DNA of 64,000 bases from Microbacterium esteraromaticum (GTDB lineage Bacteria > Actinomycetota > Actinomycetes > Actinomycetales > Microbacteriaceae). The notes under the pieces are model-generated. The model made no database searches. It saw nothing but the letters and a program-made list of their open reading frames with translations, and was not told the origin of the DNA. The stretch covers positions 1,116,001-1,180,000 of the forward strand of contig NZ_JAFBBS010000001.1 of NCBI RefSeq assembly GCF_016907315.1, in the 5' to 3' direction. Shown one piece after another: positions 24,626 through 33,487 of this stretch. The position numbers were made by a program, and so were the translations under genes. Within the stretch, counting starts at the first letter, position 1. Each line of letters opens with the position of its first letter.

Positions 24626-25480
24626 GTGAGGCGCGTCGGGCCGACACCATCGACGGATGCCCTGATCGGGCCCGTCGCCGCGCCCGACGTGCACGTGATG
24701 ACCTTCAACATCCGCCGCGCCGGAGACGGGATGCTGCACAGGCGCGCCGATCGGTGGACGTGGCGGGAGCCCGCGGTTCGTGACCTGCTCGCGGCCGAGC
24801 GGCCGACACTGCTCGGGCTGCAGGAAGCACTGCCGAGGGTCATGGCGAGCGTGCGCGACTCGCTCGGCGCCGGGCACCGCGCGATCGGCATCGGGCGCGG
24901 CTCGGACGGCCGCGGCGAGGGCACCCCGATCGTCTTCGACCCCGCGCGCCTCGAGCTGCACGACTGGGGCCAGCACGCGCTCTCGGATGAGCCACACCGA
25001 TCGGGCTCGACGGGGTGGGGCAACCTCATCCCGCGGGTCGTCGTCTGGGCCGAGTTCGCCGAGCGGGCCACGCGTGCCCGATTCCTCGCGGTGAACACGC
25101 ACTTCGACCACCTGTCGTCGCGATCACGTCTGCGGTCGGCGATCAGCATCCGCCGACTGGTCTCGGAGCGCGGGCTGCCCGCGGTCGTGACGGGCGACCT
25201 CAACGCCGGGGCAGGCTCGCCCGCCGTGCGCGCGCTGCACGAGCACGGGGTGCTGGCCGATAGCTGGGACACGGCGATCGACAGACGCGGTGCACGCTGG
25301 GGCACCTACCCGGGGTACCGCGCACCGCGCATCGGCGGGCGCGTGCTCGACCGCATCCTGACGACGCCCGGCGTCCGGGTGCGCACAGTCGCTGTGAACA
25401 CCGCGGCACCCGGCGGGCGCCGCCCGTCGGATCACCTGCCCGTGCACGCGGTTCTGCGCTTCGAAGAGGAGCAGGCATGA
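24626..25480 (+). CDS. Endonuclease/exonuclease/phosphatase-fold hydrolase
   Basis: A 284-residue protein of the EEP superfamily. Marks in order: VMTFNIRRAGDG (Asn metal ligand), LLGLQEALP (Glu), VNTHFDHLSSRSRLRSA (His/Asp), VVTGDLNAGAGSPAVR (GDLN) and PSDHLPVHAVL (Asp-His). The GTG start is two bases after the nitroreductase stop. Substrates in this family range from nucleic acids to phospholipids and sugars, and none can be chosen. Its stop overlaps the start of the next gene by four bases. Confidence 0.88.
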   Translation: MRRVGPTPSTDALIGPVAAPDVHVMTFNIRRAGDGMLHRRADRWTWREPAVRDLLAAERPTLLGLQEALPRVMASVRDSLGAGHRAIGIGRGSDGRGEGTPIVFDPARLELHDWGQHALSDEPHRSGSTGWGNLIPRVVVWAEFAERATRARFLAVNTHFDHLSSRSRLRSAISIRRLVSERGLPAVVTGDLNAGAGSPAVRALHEHGVLADSWDTAIDRRGARWGTYPGYRAPRIGGRVLDRILTTPGVRVRTVAVNTAAPGGRRPSDHLPVHAVLRFEEEQA

Positions 25481-26127
25481 AAGAGGACTTCCTGCGTCCG
25501 CCCCGCACCGCGGCGGAGTGGACGGCCGATGCCCTGCGGGTCGTCGGCATCCTGGGTGTGGTCGCGGCCGCGCTCTGGCTCAAGCCGACCACTGCGGGCG
25601 TCGCCGCGTTCGCCCTTCCCGCGCTCATGCTGCCCCGGATGCTGGGCTTTCAGGGCTGGTTCGACACCGCCGCCTGTGCGACGGTTCTCGTCGCAGCCTG
25701 GAGCAACCTGCTCGACCTCTACGCCGCGATCCCCTCATGGGATCTGGTGGTGCATTTCGCGTGCACCGGTGTGCTGGCCGTCATCGCCGCCGAGGTGCTG
25801 ACCCGTGCCGACGTGGTCGGGATCACGGCAGCCGCGCGACCGCGCTCGAGGACTCCTCTGGTGCTCGTCCCCCTCATCGCGCTCGCGCTGAGTGCCGTCT
25901 GGGAGATGATCGAGTGGTTCGGGTCGGTGTACATCAGCGACGCGATCCACGTCGGCTACCAGGACACCATCGGCGACATGATCCTCGGCGGGCTGGGCGG
26001 AGTGGCGGCCGGAGTCGTGCTGACGCTGCTCGACGTGCGCCGCCCGGCGGATCCCGGGCCCGACGCGCGTCGCACGCCCGGCGCGGGTGAGGCTCGCGAC
26101 TGTGACGAGGCAATCCCGCACAGGTGA
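25477..26127 (+). CDS. Polytopic membrane protein with YjdF/DUF2238-like motif
   Basis: A 216-residue protein with about five hydrophobic helices. The stretch SAVWEMIEWFGSVYIS...GYQDTIGDMILGGLGGVAAGVVL carries the acidic/aromatic motif typical of DUF2238-like membrane proteins. Function is unknown. Its ATG overlaps the hydrolase stop (ATGA), suggesting translational coupling. The C-terminal 25 residues are hydrophilic and probably cytosolic. Confidence 0.72.
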   Translation: MKEDFLRPPRTAAEWTADALRVVGILGVVAAALWLKPTTAGVAAFALPALMLPRMLGFQGWFDTAACATVLVAAWSNLLDLYAAIPSWDLVVHFACTGVLAVIAAEVLTRADVVGITAAARPRSRTPLVLVPLIALALSAVWEMIEWFGSVYISDAIHVGYQDTIGDMILGGLGGVAAGVVLTLLDVRRPADPGPDARRTPGAGEARDCDEAIPHR

Positions 26128-26194
26128 ACACCCCTGGGCAGGGGTGTCGCGTGGCTACAATCCAGGTGGGGGGCAGAGAGGCGGTGGCATCTCC

Positions 26195-29020
26195 ATGCCA
26201 GCACAGGCGCTCCCCCCGGCGCCACCGGAACGGATCTTCATCGGCCGCGACGTCGAACTCGCGCAGCTGATCGATCTGGCACGTTCCGGCCTCACGAGCG
26301 GTCTCTTCATCGTCGTGCGCGGCGAGGTCGGCATCGGCAAGAGCGCCCTCATCGATGCCGCCGTGGCTCAGGCGCCCGCCTCGCGAACGGTGCTGCGCGG
26401 AGCGGCGGATGCCATGGACCGCCGCCGCGCCTACGGCATGCTGCTCGACGCGCTCGCCCCGCTGCTCACCGAGCAGGATCGGCGGACGGCGGCAGAGCAG
26501 AACGAGCACGTCGCGGGCGAGCGGCTGCTCTCGGCCATCGACTCGTCGACCCGCGAGCCCGCCGTGCTCGTCCTCGACGATCTGCACTGGGCCGACGCCG
26601 CGTCACTGCGGCTGCTCACACGACTCAGCCGCAGCCTCGCCCACCTCCCGCTCGCGATCGTCGCGTCGCTGCGCACCCAGGCCAGTCACGAGGTCGCGCC
26701 CGAGCTCGATCACCTGCTCGGCGTGCTCGACGAGAAGGACCTGCTGCGCGCGGTCGACCTGGCGCCGCTGCCCCAGCCGATGTGCGACGCGATCACCGAG
26801 CGCCTCACCGGAGCGAGAGTCGACGCGACGCTGCGCCGGTACGTCGCCGCGGCGGGAGGGAACCCGCTGTTCCTCACCGAGATGGTGCGCGCGCTGCTGC
26901 GCGACGGCGCGGTGACGGTCGGGCCTCGCGGCGCCTCGCTGCACAGCATCCCCGCCGATCCGTCGCCCTCGCTCGCGATGGTCATCATGCGCCACCTCAG
27001 CCATCTCGATCTGGCGACCCGTGAGCTGCTCACCACCGCGGCCCTGCTCGGAACGCGGTTCTCGGTCGCGCACCTGCGGCTGGTGGCCGACCGGCCGATG
27101 GGAGAGCTGGCCCCGCTGCTGCGGCAGGCGTACGCGGCCGGGTTCCTCGCCGAGATCGACGACGACACCCTCGGCTTCCGCCATGAGCTCATCCAGAACG
27201 TCCTCCTGCACGACGTGCCGACGGCGGTGCGCGCGCAGCTGCATCGCGACGTGGCCCTCACCCTCGACTCGGCGGGAGTGCCGGCAGCCACCGTCGCCGG
27301 CCACGTGCTGCGGGCACCGACGCTCGGAGAGGACCTTCCCTGGCTGCTCGAACTGGCGCAGCGCACGGCCGCGGCGGCTCCCGTGACCGCCGCGGAGCTC
27401 TGGGAACGGGTCGCGTCCGAGACCGACGCATCGGATCCGCAGCACATCGCAGCGATCGCCGGTCTGGCACGCACAGCGCTGAGCGGCGGCCGTGCTCGCG
27501 CCGCAGGAGAGCTGGCGGCAACCGCGCTCGCGCACCTGCGCGGCGCCGAGTCCGGCATGCCGCTGCGCGGCATCGAGCTGCGGTCTCTGCTGCTGCAGAA
27601 CCGGCACGTCGAGACGCTGCACCGGGCGCGCGAGTACGCGGCGTCGCCCGGCCTTCCCCCCGCCGAGCGGGCGGCGCACCTCGTCTTCGGCGGGTGGCCC
27701 GCACTGCTTCTCGGCGATCCGGAGACAGCGCTCCGGCTCGCCGACGAGGGCACCGCACTCGCCACGCAGAGCGGCAACACGGCCGCCGAGATCACCGGAT
27801 TGACGCTGCGTGGCCTGATCGTCAATGGGCGCGGCGACCTCGACGACGCGGTGCGGCTGCTCACCAGGGCGGTGGAGCTCGCCGAGCAGCATCCGTCGGT
27901 CGCCGCGATCGAGGCGTTCCCCCACGCCTGCCTCGCCGTCGCCCTCGCCGACGTCGAACGGCACGACGAAGCCACGGCGATGCTGGCCCGCAGCATCGAG
28001 ATCTGCGAGCGGTTCGGCTTCCGCGCCGGAATCCTCACCACACGCACGCTTGCGGCGCACGCACGCACCCACAGCGGCAATCTCGCCGACATCGCCACAG
28101 AGCTCGAGGCGCACACGGCGCTGCTCGACGCGATGGACGTGCGTCTCGACCCGCCGGTGCGCGGACTCCGCGCATGGGTCGTCGCGTTGCAGCGCGGGCC
28201 GGATGCCGCGCGCGCAGCGGCCGCCGACGTCGATCCGTCGCAGAGCCGCACGGCGTGGCGCTGGCGGGGCAGCTCGTGGGTCTGGCTCGGGCACAGTCAG
28301 CTCGCTCGCGCCCGCGGCGACGCCGCCGCCACCAGGGAGACGATGTGGCGCGGCTGGCAGGACCTGCACGGCGCCGGACTGCTGATGGACTGCGCCGAGA
28401 TCGCCCTCGACGTCATCGAGCTGTGGCGAGGGCAGCCCGATCGGTGCGATGAGGTGGTCGAGGCGATGGATGCCCTCGCCGCCAGGAACCCGGAGGTCGC
28501 GCACCTCCAGGCGGCCGCACTGGCGGTGCGGGGCGTCGCCGAGAGCCGTGCCGATGCGCTCATCGACGCGGAGCAGCTGCTCGCCGCGACCCCTCGGCGC
28601 CTCGACCACGCCCGCGTCGCCGAGCACGCGGCTCTCGCCCTGCCCGCCCGCGACGACCGTGCGCGCGTCCTCGCCGAGGCGTCGCTGCACTCCTACGCCG
28701 AGGTCGGGGCCGATCACGAGGCGAGGCGCGCCGGGGCATCCTTCCGACGAGCGGGCATCTCGGTGCGGGTAGCCGCGCGCGTCCGCCCGTCGTCGGGCTG
28801 GGAGGCGCTGACCCGCACGGAAGAGCGCATCGCGCGGCATGTCGCCACGGGCGAGACGAACCTCGAGATCGCTCAGGAGCTGTTCATCTCGCGACGCACC
28901 GTCGAGACCCACGTGTCGAACATCCTCACCAAGCTCGGACTGCGCTCGCGCACCGAGCTCGCCGTCCACTTCGCCCACCGTCTCGATGCTCGCAGCGCCC
29001 GTTCGGCGGCCGATCGCTGA
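26195..29020 (+). CDS. Large LuxR-family (LAL-type) ATPase transcription regulator
   Basis: A 941-residue regulator. The N-terminal AAA-type ATPase has Walker A GEVGIGKSA at residues 43-51 and Walker B VLVLDDLHWADA near residue 130. A long helical TPR-like middle covers about residues 350-860, and a C-terminal LuxR helix-turn-helix (LTRTEERIARHVATGETNLEIAQELFISR, then RTVETHVSNILTKLGL) ends the protein. The domain order matches MalT/LAL regulators that activate in response to an inducer bound by the middle region. Start at MPAQALPP just before the ATPase domain. No obvious target gene lies beside it. Confidence 0.92.
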   Translation: MPAQALPPAPPERIFIGRDVELAQLIDLARSGLTSGLFIVVRGEVGIGKSALIDAAVAQAPASRTVLRGAADAMDRRRAYGMLLDALAPLLTEQDRRTAAEQNEHVAGERLLSAIDSSTREPAVLVLDDLHWADAASLRLLTRLSRSLAHLPLAIVASLRTQASHEVAPELDHLLGVLDEKDLLRAVDLAPLPQPMCDAITERLTGARVDATLRRYVAAAGGNPLFLTEMVRALLRDGAVTVGPRGASLHSIPADPSPSLAMVIMRHLSHLDLATRELLTTAALLGTRFSVAHLRLVADRPMGELAPLLRQAYAAGFLAEIDDDTLGFRHELIQNVLLHDVPTAVRAQLHRDVALTLDSAGVPAATVAGHVLRAPTLGEDLPWLLELAQRTAAAAPVTAAELWERVASETDASDPQHIAAIAGLARTALSGGRARAAGELAATALAHLRGAESGMPLRGIELRSLLLQNRHVETLHRAREYAASPGLPPAERAAHLVFGGWPALLLGDPETALRLADEGTALATQSGNTAAEITGLTLRGLIVNGRGDLDDAVRLLTRAVELAEQHPSVAAIEAFPHACLAVALADVERHDEATAMLARSIEICERFGFRAGILTTRTLAAHARTHSGNLADIATELEAHTALLDAMDVRLDPPVRGLRAWVVALQRGPDAARAAAADVDPSQSRTAWRWRGSSWVWLGHSQLARARGDAAATRETMWRGWQDLHGAGLLMDCAEIALDVIELWRGQPDRCDEVVEAMDALAARNPEVAHLQAAALAVRGVAESRADALIDAEQLLAATPRRLDHARVAEHAALALPARDDRARVLAEASLHSYAEVGADHEARRAGASFRRAGISVRVAARVRPSSGWEALTRTEERIARHVATGETNLEIAQELFISRRTVETHVSNILTKLGLRSRTELAVHFAHRLDARSARSAADR

Positions 29021-29108
29021 GTTCCCCGCGGTTCGCGGCATGATACTCGTCGCACGCGTCGCCGTCACGCCCCTGCCCCTCGGCCGCGACCCGGAGTGCA
29101 ATGGCCGC

Positions 29109-29351
29109 ATGACTCACCACAACGGAAACCCCGACGAGCACCACGACGCAGCCGCCGACGCCGGTCAGAACGACGCCGCGCAGACCGCCGACGAGGCGCT
29201 GCCCGACGGCCAGTTCGACAGCCAGCAGATGCCGACCACCGACGGCGAGCCCGCCTCGAACGACGATCCCGCCGCAGACGCAGGCGCGGAATCGCAGGAA
29301 GAGGGCGATGCCGCGATGCGGGCTGCCGAAGAGGCGACGAAGAACGACTGA
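29109..29351 (+). CDS. Small acidic, probably disordered protein
   Basis: An 80-residue protein rich in Asp, Glu, Ala, Asn and Gln with no hydrophobic core, predicted to be disordered. An ATG eight bases upstream opens a three-codon minicistron (ATG GCC GCA TGA) that overlaps the start, an arrangement that could tune translation. No family is recognised. It lies 89 bp after the LuxR gene and 49 bp before a coiled-coil protein gene. Confidence 0.5.
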   Translation: MTHHNGNPDEHHDAAADAGQNDAAQTADEALPDGQFDSQQMPTTDGEPASNDDPAADAGAESQEEGDAAMRAAEEATKND

Positions 29352-29399
29352 TCACACGACCGCTCACCCCGCGGCCGGCAGCGCGGTAGGGTCGCTCGC

Positions 29400-30233
29400 A
29401 TGAGCGACCAGGGCGACCTCGAGACCATCGCCGCTGAGCTGTACGCCGCACCGCCCGAGTCGTTCATCGCGACCCGCAATGCGCGCGCCGGCGAGGCCGG
29501 CGAGGCGGAACTGGCGAGGGCGGTGCGGGCGCTCCGCAAGCCGAGCGTCGCCGCGTGGGTGGTCAACCTGTTCGCGCGCGACAGGGCTGCACGACTCGGT
29601 CAGGCGCTGCAGCTGGCCGCCGAGCTGCGCGAGGCGCAGGAGGATCTCGATGCGGCGACACTGTCGCAGCTCGGACGACAACGGCGCGCGCTGACGAATC
29701 AGCTCGCCGTCGAGGCCGCCTCGCTGGCGACGGCGCAGGGCGCGCGCGTGACCGACGCGACGCTGGAAGCGGTGCGGCAGACCATCTCGGCGGCGTTCTT
29801 CGACCCCGATGCGGCTGCGGCCGTGGCATCCGGACGCCTGGTGCGCGATCTGGAGCCGACCGGATCCGTCGACCTCGACGCGGCCGTCGCAGGAGGGCGG
29901 CCCGCGGCTCCCGCGGCACCGGCGCCCGTCGCCGACGAGGTCGCCGCTCGGCGCGAGCGGCGCAAGGCCGAGCAGGCCCTGCGCGATGCCGACAAGGCGC
30001 GGGAGCGCGCCGAGCGCGCTGTCGAGAAGGCGGACCGCGATGCCCGGTCGGCGCGTGGCCGTCTGGATCAGCTGGCCGCACGTATCGCCGAGGTCGAGAA
30101 GGAGCTGTCGCGACTGCGGGCTGATCGTCAGCAGGCCGAGACGGATGCCGCCGGCGCAGAGTCCTCGCGCGCCGAGGCGGCGGAGGCGCTGACCGAGGCG
30201 CAGCAGCGGCTCGACACGCTGCGGGCTGAGTGA
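29400..30233 (+). CDS. Helical coiled-coil protein of unknown function
   Basis: A 277-residue, Ala/Glu/Arg-rich protein. The first part (LYAAPPESFIATRNARAGEAGEAELARAVRALRKPSVAAWVVNLFAR) is a conserved-looking helical segment. Residues 165-275 form a long predicted coiled coil (RRERRKAEQALRDADKARER...). No transmembrane segment or enzyme motif is present. It resembles uncharacterised actinobacterial proteins annotated only as hypothetical. Confidence 0.72.
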   Translation: MSDQGDLETIAAELYAAPPESFIATRNARAGEAGEAELARAVRALRKPSVAAWVVNLFARDRAARLGQALQLAAELREAQEDLDAATLSQLGRQRRALTNQLAVEAASLATAQGARVTDATLEAVRQTISAAFFDPDAAAAVASGRLVRDLEPTGSVDLDAAVAGGRPAAPAAPAPVADEVAARRERRKAEQALRDADKARERAERAVEKADRDARSARGRLDQLAARIAEVEKELSRLRADRQQAETDAAGAESSRAEAAEALTEAQQRLDTLRAE

Positions 30234-30346
30234 CTCGCGCGGACTTACACCGTAAGGCACAGGATGGCAAGGGCCCTGGGTCAGGGCCTCCCCGGGCTTA
30301 GACATGGTGCACCGATCCACCGATCGGTCCGCGAAAAGGAGCACTC

Positions 30347-31180
30347 ATGTCGGACAATTTCGAGACGACCAGCCCGAGCGGTTCGGGAGCACCCGCCTAC
30401 GGCGCGGACGCGCAGCCGCACGGCTCGCAGACGCAGCCGGGGGGATCGCAGATGCCGCCGTCTGGCACGCACACGCCCTCCTCGGGCTCGCAGGGCAAGG
30501 TCGATGCCGCCAAGCACGAGGCATCTGATCTGAAGGACAGCGCCACCGGCCACGCGAAGGATGTGGTGGGCGCGGCCAAGGACGAAGCCTCTGCCGTCAT
30601 CGGCGAGGCGAAGATGCAGGCCAGGGACCTGTACGCACAGACTCAGCGCGAGCTGCGCGATCAGGCGAACACCCAGCAGCAGCGACTCGCCACCGGACTG
30701 CGGTCCGTCGGCGACGAGCTCGGCTCGATGGCGAACAGCTCCACGGGAACGGGCATCGCCGCCGACCTGGTGCAGCAGGCATCCGGACGCGTGTCAGCAG
30801 CAGCCACCTGGCTGGGCGATCGCGATCCCGGCGCGGTGCTGACCGAGGTCAAGCGCTACGCACGCCGCAAGCCGGGCACATTCATCCTGGCGGCGGCGAT
30901 CGGCGGAGTCATCATCGGCCGGCTGACCAGGGCACTCGCAGCCGACGCATCCGATCAGAAGCACGCCGCAGCGCAGACGCCGCCTGCTCCGCCGGCACCG
31001 CCGATGCCTCCGGCCCCGCCGGTGCCTCCCGTGACGCAGGTGCAGCCGGATCACTCGGCCCCCACCCTGACCGGCGGCACGTCCGCAGGCGCCACCGAGA
31101 CGCCGCTGTACACCCAGACCCGCTCGACCCGAGCGGATGCCAGCGGGGAGGCCGGCTATGACCGACCCGACACCATCTGA
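30347..31180 (+). CDS. Envelope-associated protein with Gly/Ser/Pro-rich ends, first of a three-gene set
   Basis: A 277-residue protein with a Ser/Gly/Pro-rich N-terminal 50 residues and an amphipathic helical part with LEA-like repeats (AAKHEASDLKDSATGHAKDVVGAAKDEAS). A GTFILAAAIGGVIIGRLTRAL membrane segment lies near residue 185, and a proline-rich tail (PPAPPAPPMPPAPPVPP) follows. It is followed with a 23-bp overlap by a holin-like gene and then a DUF3618 gene, a trio common in actinobacterial envelope-stress loci. Specific function unknown. Confidence 0.7.
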   Translation: MSDNFETTSPSGSGAPAYGADAQPHGSQTQPGGSQMPPSGTHTPSSGSQGKVDAAKHEASDLKDSATGHAKDVVGAAKDEASAVIGEAKMQARDLYAQTQRELRDQANTQQQRLATGLRSVGDELGSMANSSTGTGIAADLVQQASGRVSAAATWLGDRDPGAVLTEVKRYARRKPGTFILAAAIGGVIIGRLTRALAADASDQKHAAAQTPPAPPAPPMPPAPPVPPVTQVQPDHSAPTLTGGTSAGATETPLYTQTRSTRADASGEAGYDRPDTI

Positions 31181-31571
31181 GCAGAAGGCCGCATCGACAT
31201 CGCTCGGTGAGCTGCTGGGCGAGGTGTCTCGAGACATCTCCACGCTGATGCGACAGGAGGTCGCGCTGGCGAAGGCAGAGCTCAAGGAGTCGGCGGCGAA
31301 GTCCGCCAAGGGCGCGGGGCTGATGGGCGCAGCGGGTTACAGCGCGCTGATGGCCGTGTTCTTCCTGTCGATGGCGCTCTGGTGGGCGCTGGGCACCCTC
31401 ATCGGCGGCGGATGGTCGGGAGTCATCGTCGCCGTGATCTGGGCGGTGATCGCCCTCGTGCTGTTCATGGTCGGACGTGGCCAGCTGCAGGAGGTCGAAG
31501 GAGCACCGCAGACCGTGGAGACCCTCAAGGAGATCCCGGACACGCTGAAGAGAAATGAGGAGAACCGATGA
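31158..31571 (+). CDS. Phage-holin-family membrane protein (actinobacterial housekeeping type)
   Basis: A 137-residue protein. An amphipathic N-terminus (SLGELLGEVSRDISTLMRQEVALAKAELKESA) is followed by two membrane helices (YSALMAVFFLSMALWWALGTLI and VIVAVIWAVIALVLFMVG). This is the putative actinobacterial holin-X/DUF1469-like group, usually chromosomal and not phage-borne. ATG chosen because GGGAGG precedes it at proper spacing, inside the end of the upstream gene. Stop and next start overlap. Confidence 0.82.
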   Translation: MTDPTPSEQKAASTSLGELLGEVSRDISTLMRQEVALAKAELKESAAKSAKGAGLMGAAGYSALMAVFFLSMALWWALGTLIGGGWSGVIVAVIWAVIALVLFMVGRGQLQEVEGAPQTVETLKEIPDTLKRNEENR

Positions 31572-32131
31572 GCAATTCAGCCGATGAGATCCGCTCGGAC
31601 ATCGAGCGGACCCGTCAGGACCTCGGCATGGACGTCGACGCCCTGGCAGACAAGGTCACCCCGTCGAAGATCGTCGACAGGCAGATGGGCAAGGTGCGGG
31701 GCGCGTTCGGCTCGGTGCGCGACCGCGTGATGGGCGCCGCTGACGACGCCAGCTCGTCGATCTCGGATGCCGGTGCGCATGCCGGCGACGTGAAGGACCG
31801 GGTCGTGTCGAAGGCCGAGGGCAATCCTCTCGCCGTCGGCCTGATCGCCTTCGGCGCCGGTCTGGTGCTGGCCTCGCTGTTCCCCGCTTCGTCGAAGGAG
31901 AAGGAGATCGCCTCGACGGTGAAGGATCAGGCTCAGCCGCTGATCGACGAGGCGACGGATGTCGCCAAGGAGGTCGGCGAGCACCTGAGGGAGCCGCTGG
32001 CGGCGTCGGTCGACTCGGTCACCGCCACGACCAAGGACTCGGTCGCCGCGGTGAAGGAAGAGGCGCAGTACGCCGCGAGCGAGGTCAAGCACGACGCTCA
32101 GGATGCACGGGACAACGTCGCGAACAGCTGA
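31568..32131 (+). CDS. DUF3618-domain protein
   Basis: A 187-residue protein. The N-terminal motif ADEIRSDIERTRQDLGMDVDALADKVTPSKIVDRQM is the DUF3618 signature. It is followed by one membrane segment (NPLAVGLIAFGAGLVLASLFP) and a long amphipathic, LEA/apolipoprotein-like tail. The ATG overlaps the holin-like gene stop. With the two genes upstream it forms a compact operon of membrane-interacting proteins that ends at a strong terminator. Confidence 0.85.
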   Translation: MSNSADEIRSDIERTRQDLGMDVDALADKVTPSKIVDRQMGKVRGAFGSVRDRVMGAADDASSSISDAGAHAGDVKDRVVSKAEGNPLAVGLIAFGAGLVLASLFPASSKEKEIASTVKDQAQPLIDEATDVAKEVGEHLREPLAASVDSVTATTKDSVAAVKEEAQYAASEVKHDAQDARDNVANS

Positions 32132-32147
32132 CGCGCTCTCGCATGAT

Positions 32148-32179
32148 GCGGGCGGGCTCCGGTTTCGGAGCCCGCCCGC
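32148..32179. terminator. Strong bidirectional terminator
   Basis: GCGGGCGGGCTCCG (32148-32161) pairs perfectly over 14 bp with 32166-32179 around a GTTT loop. It lies between the stop of the DUF3618 gene and the convergent TetR gene. Confidence 0.85.
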
Positions 32180-32188
32180 TTCGCGTCG

Positions 32189-32893
32189 TCAGTGCTGACG
32201 AGCCAGGCTGTTCTCGAGGCGGTCGAGCAGCGCCTCGAGGGCGACCTCGAACTCCTCGCGGCTGCGGTCTTCGCTCAGCTTCTCGCGCAGTCGGAACACC
32301 TGCGGAGCGCGGGCCTCTGCTTCCGGCTCGTCCTGCTCCGCGGTGGTGTCGGGCGGCGGCTCGACGGGATCGTCATGCACGGCGGCCTCGAGCAGCAGCT
32401 GCCCGAGCAGGAAGCTCGAGAACGACCGATAGGTCGCGACGGCCTGCGCATCGGTGAAGCCGCGCTCCAGAAGCGCGGTGAGGAAGGCATCGACGACCTC
32501 GATGCTGCGCAGCGGAGGTCGAAGCCAGGGCGCCGCCGGGTTCCGCGACGCGACGAGCGGGAACGCACGCGGGTGCTCCACGGCGATCACGCGCACCTGA
32601 TGAGCGATCGCCTGCAGGAACCCCTGCCAGTGCGCGGCCACCTCGTCGTCGAGGGTGCTGACGAGGTCGCTCATGAGCAGGGCGACCACGCCCTCGAGCA
32701 GGTCTTCACGGCCGCGGATATAGCGGTAGAGCGACATCGCCTCGACGTCGAGGGCCTGTGCGAGCGAGCGCATCGAGACCGCGTGCACGCCCGATTCGTC
32801 GATCTGCGCGAGCGCGGCCGCGACGATCGACTCACGGGTGAGCCCTCGCCCCCGCGAGCCGCTTCTCGCTGAGTCCTGCGGCAGCTCGTGCAC
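32189..32893 (-). CDS. TetR-family regulator
   Basis: A 234-residue repressor. The N-terminal helix-turn-helix is LTRESIVAAALAQIDESGVHAVSMRSLAQALDVEAMSLYRYIRGREDLLEGV (split here as residues 18-68), and the C-terminal helical domain resembles the TetR-class ligand domain (HPRAFPLVASRNP, FTDAQAVATYRSFSSFLLGQ). A Pro/Glu-rich insert lies near residue 175. No divergent target is adjacent; the YaeQ gene upstream runs in the same direction. Confidence 0.88.
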   Translation of the reverse strand: MHELPQDSARSGSRGRGLTRESIVAAALAQIDESGVHAVSMRSLAQALDVEAMSLYRYIRGREDLLEGVVALLMSDLVSTLDDEVAAHWQGFLQAIAHQVRVIAVEHPRAFPLVASRNPAAPWLRPPLRSIEVVDAFLTALLERGFTDAQAVATYRSFSSFLLGQLLLEAAVHDDPVEPPPDTTAEQDEPEAEARAPQVFRLREKLSEDRSREEFEVALEALLDRLENSLARQH

Positions 32894-32930
32894 GTGCCGA
32901 TCCTATCCCCGGGTTCTCGGAGCGGGCGGT

Positions 32931-33476
32931 TCAGGCCGTGCGGATCGGATGCTCGTGCACGGCCGTGCTGAGGTGGGAGCCGTTGAGCTCGAGATAGAGC
33001 TGGCGTTCGGTGACCGAGACCGTCATCGTGTTGCGGCGGGCGAGCGCTGCTGCGGCGTCGTCGAGAAAGCCGGCGTCGAAGCTGTGGAGCACGATGGCAT
33101 CGGCCGCGTGGATGGTCTTGCCTGCCCAGTTCGCGATCACCTTCGCCGGATCGCGGTACGTGTAGACGACCGTGCGGTCGGCGAGTTTGCTGCCGTAGTG
33201 CAGCCGGGTCGCGTCGGGCGCACCGACCTCGATCCACGCGGTGATGCGGCCGGTGAGGTCGCGCACGAGCACGGCCGGCTCATCGGTCGCGGCGACGCCC
33301 TCGGTGAACGCGATGCCCTCTTCGTACTCGAGGCAGTACGCCAGCAGCCGGGTGAGCATGTAGGCGTCGGCCTCGGAGGGATGCCGCGCGACGCGCAGCG
33401 TCAGCTCGTCGTAGACGCCGCGGTCGACGTCGGCCAGCTGTACATCGAAGGTGTGGATCGTCGCGCCTGCAGCCAT
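32931..33476 (-). CDS. YaeQ-family protein
   Basis: A 181-residue protein with the YaeQ PD-(D/E)XK-like fold: TIHTFDVQLADVDRGVYDELTLRVARHPSEADAYMLTRLLAYCLEYEEG (split over residues 5-55), then WIEVGAPDATRLHYGSKLADRTVVYTY with the putative active-site acidic and Lys residues. The biochemical role is unresolved; the Escherichia coli homologue was linked to RfaH-related transcription effects. Start MAAGAT fits the family length. Confidence 0.88.
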   Translation of the reverse strand: MAAGATIHTFDVQLADVDRGVYDELTLRVARHPSEADAYMLTRLLAYCLEYEEGIAFTEGVAATDEPAVLVRDLTGRITAWIEVGAPDATRLHYGSKLADRTVVYTYRDPAKVIANWAGKTIHAADAIVLHSFDAGFLDDAAAALARRNTMTVSVTERQLYLELNGSHLSTAVHEHPIRTA

Positions 33477-33487
33477 GAGATCCGAGC

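Noticed and set aside
26603..29110. Very long open frame opposite the LuxR regulator gene
   Set aside because: Arg/Gly/His-rich product without domains; the plus-strand frame has clear ATPase and LuxR domains. It is a GC-rich antisense shadow.
31158..31571. Holin-family gene as a sign of prophage
   Set aside because: No integrase, capsid, tail or lysin genes nearby; the flanking DUF3618 gene marks the common chromosomal envelope operon.
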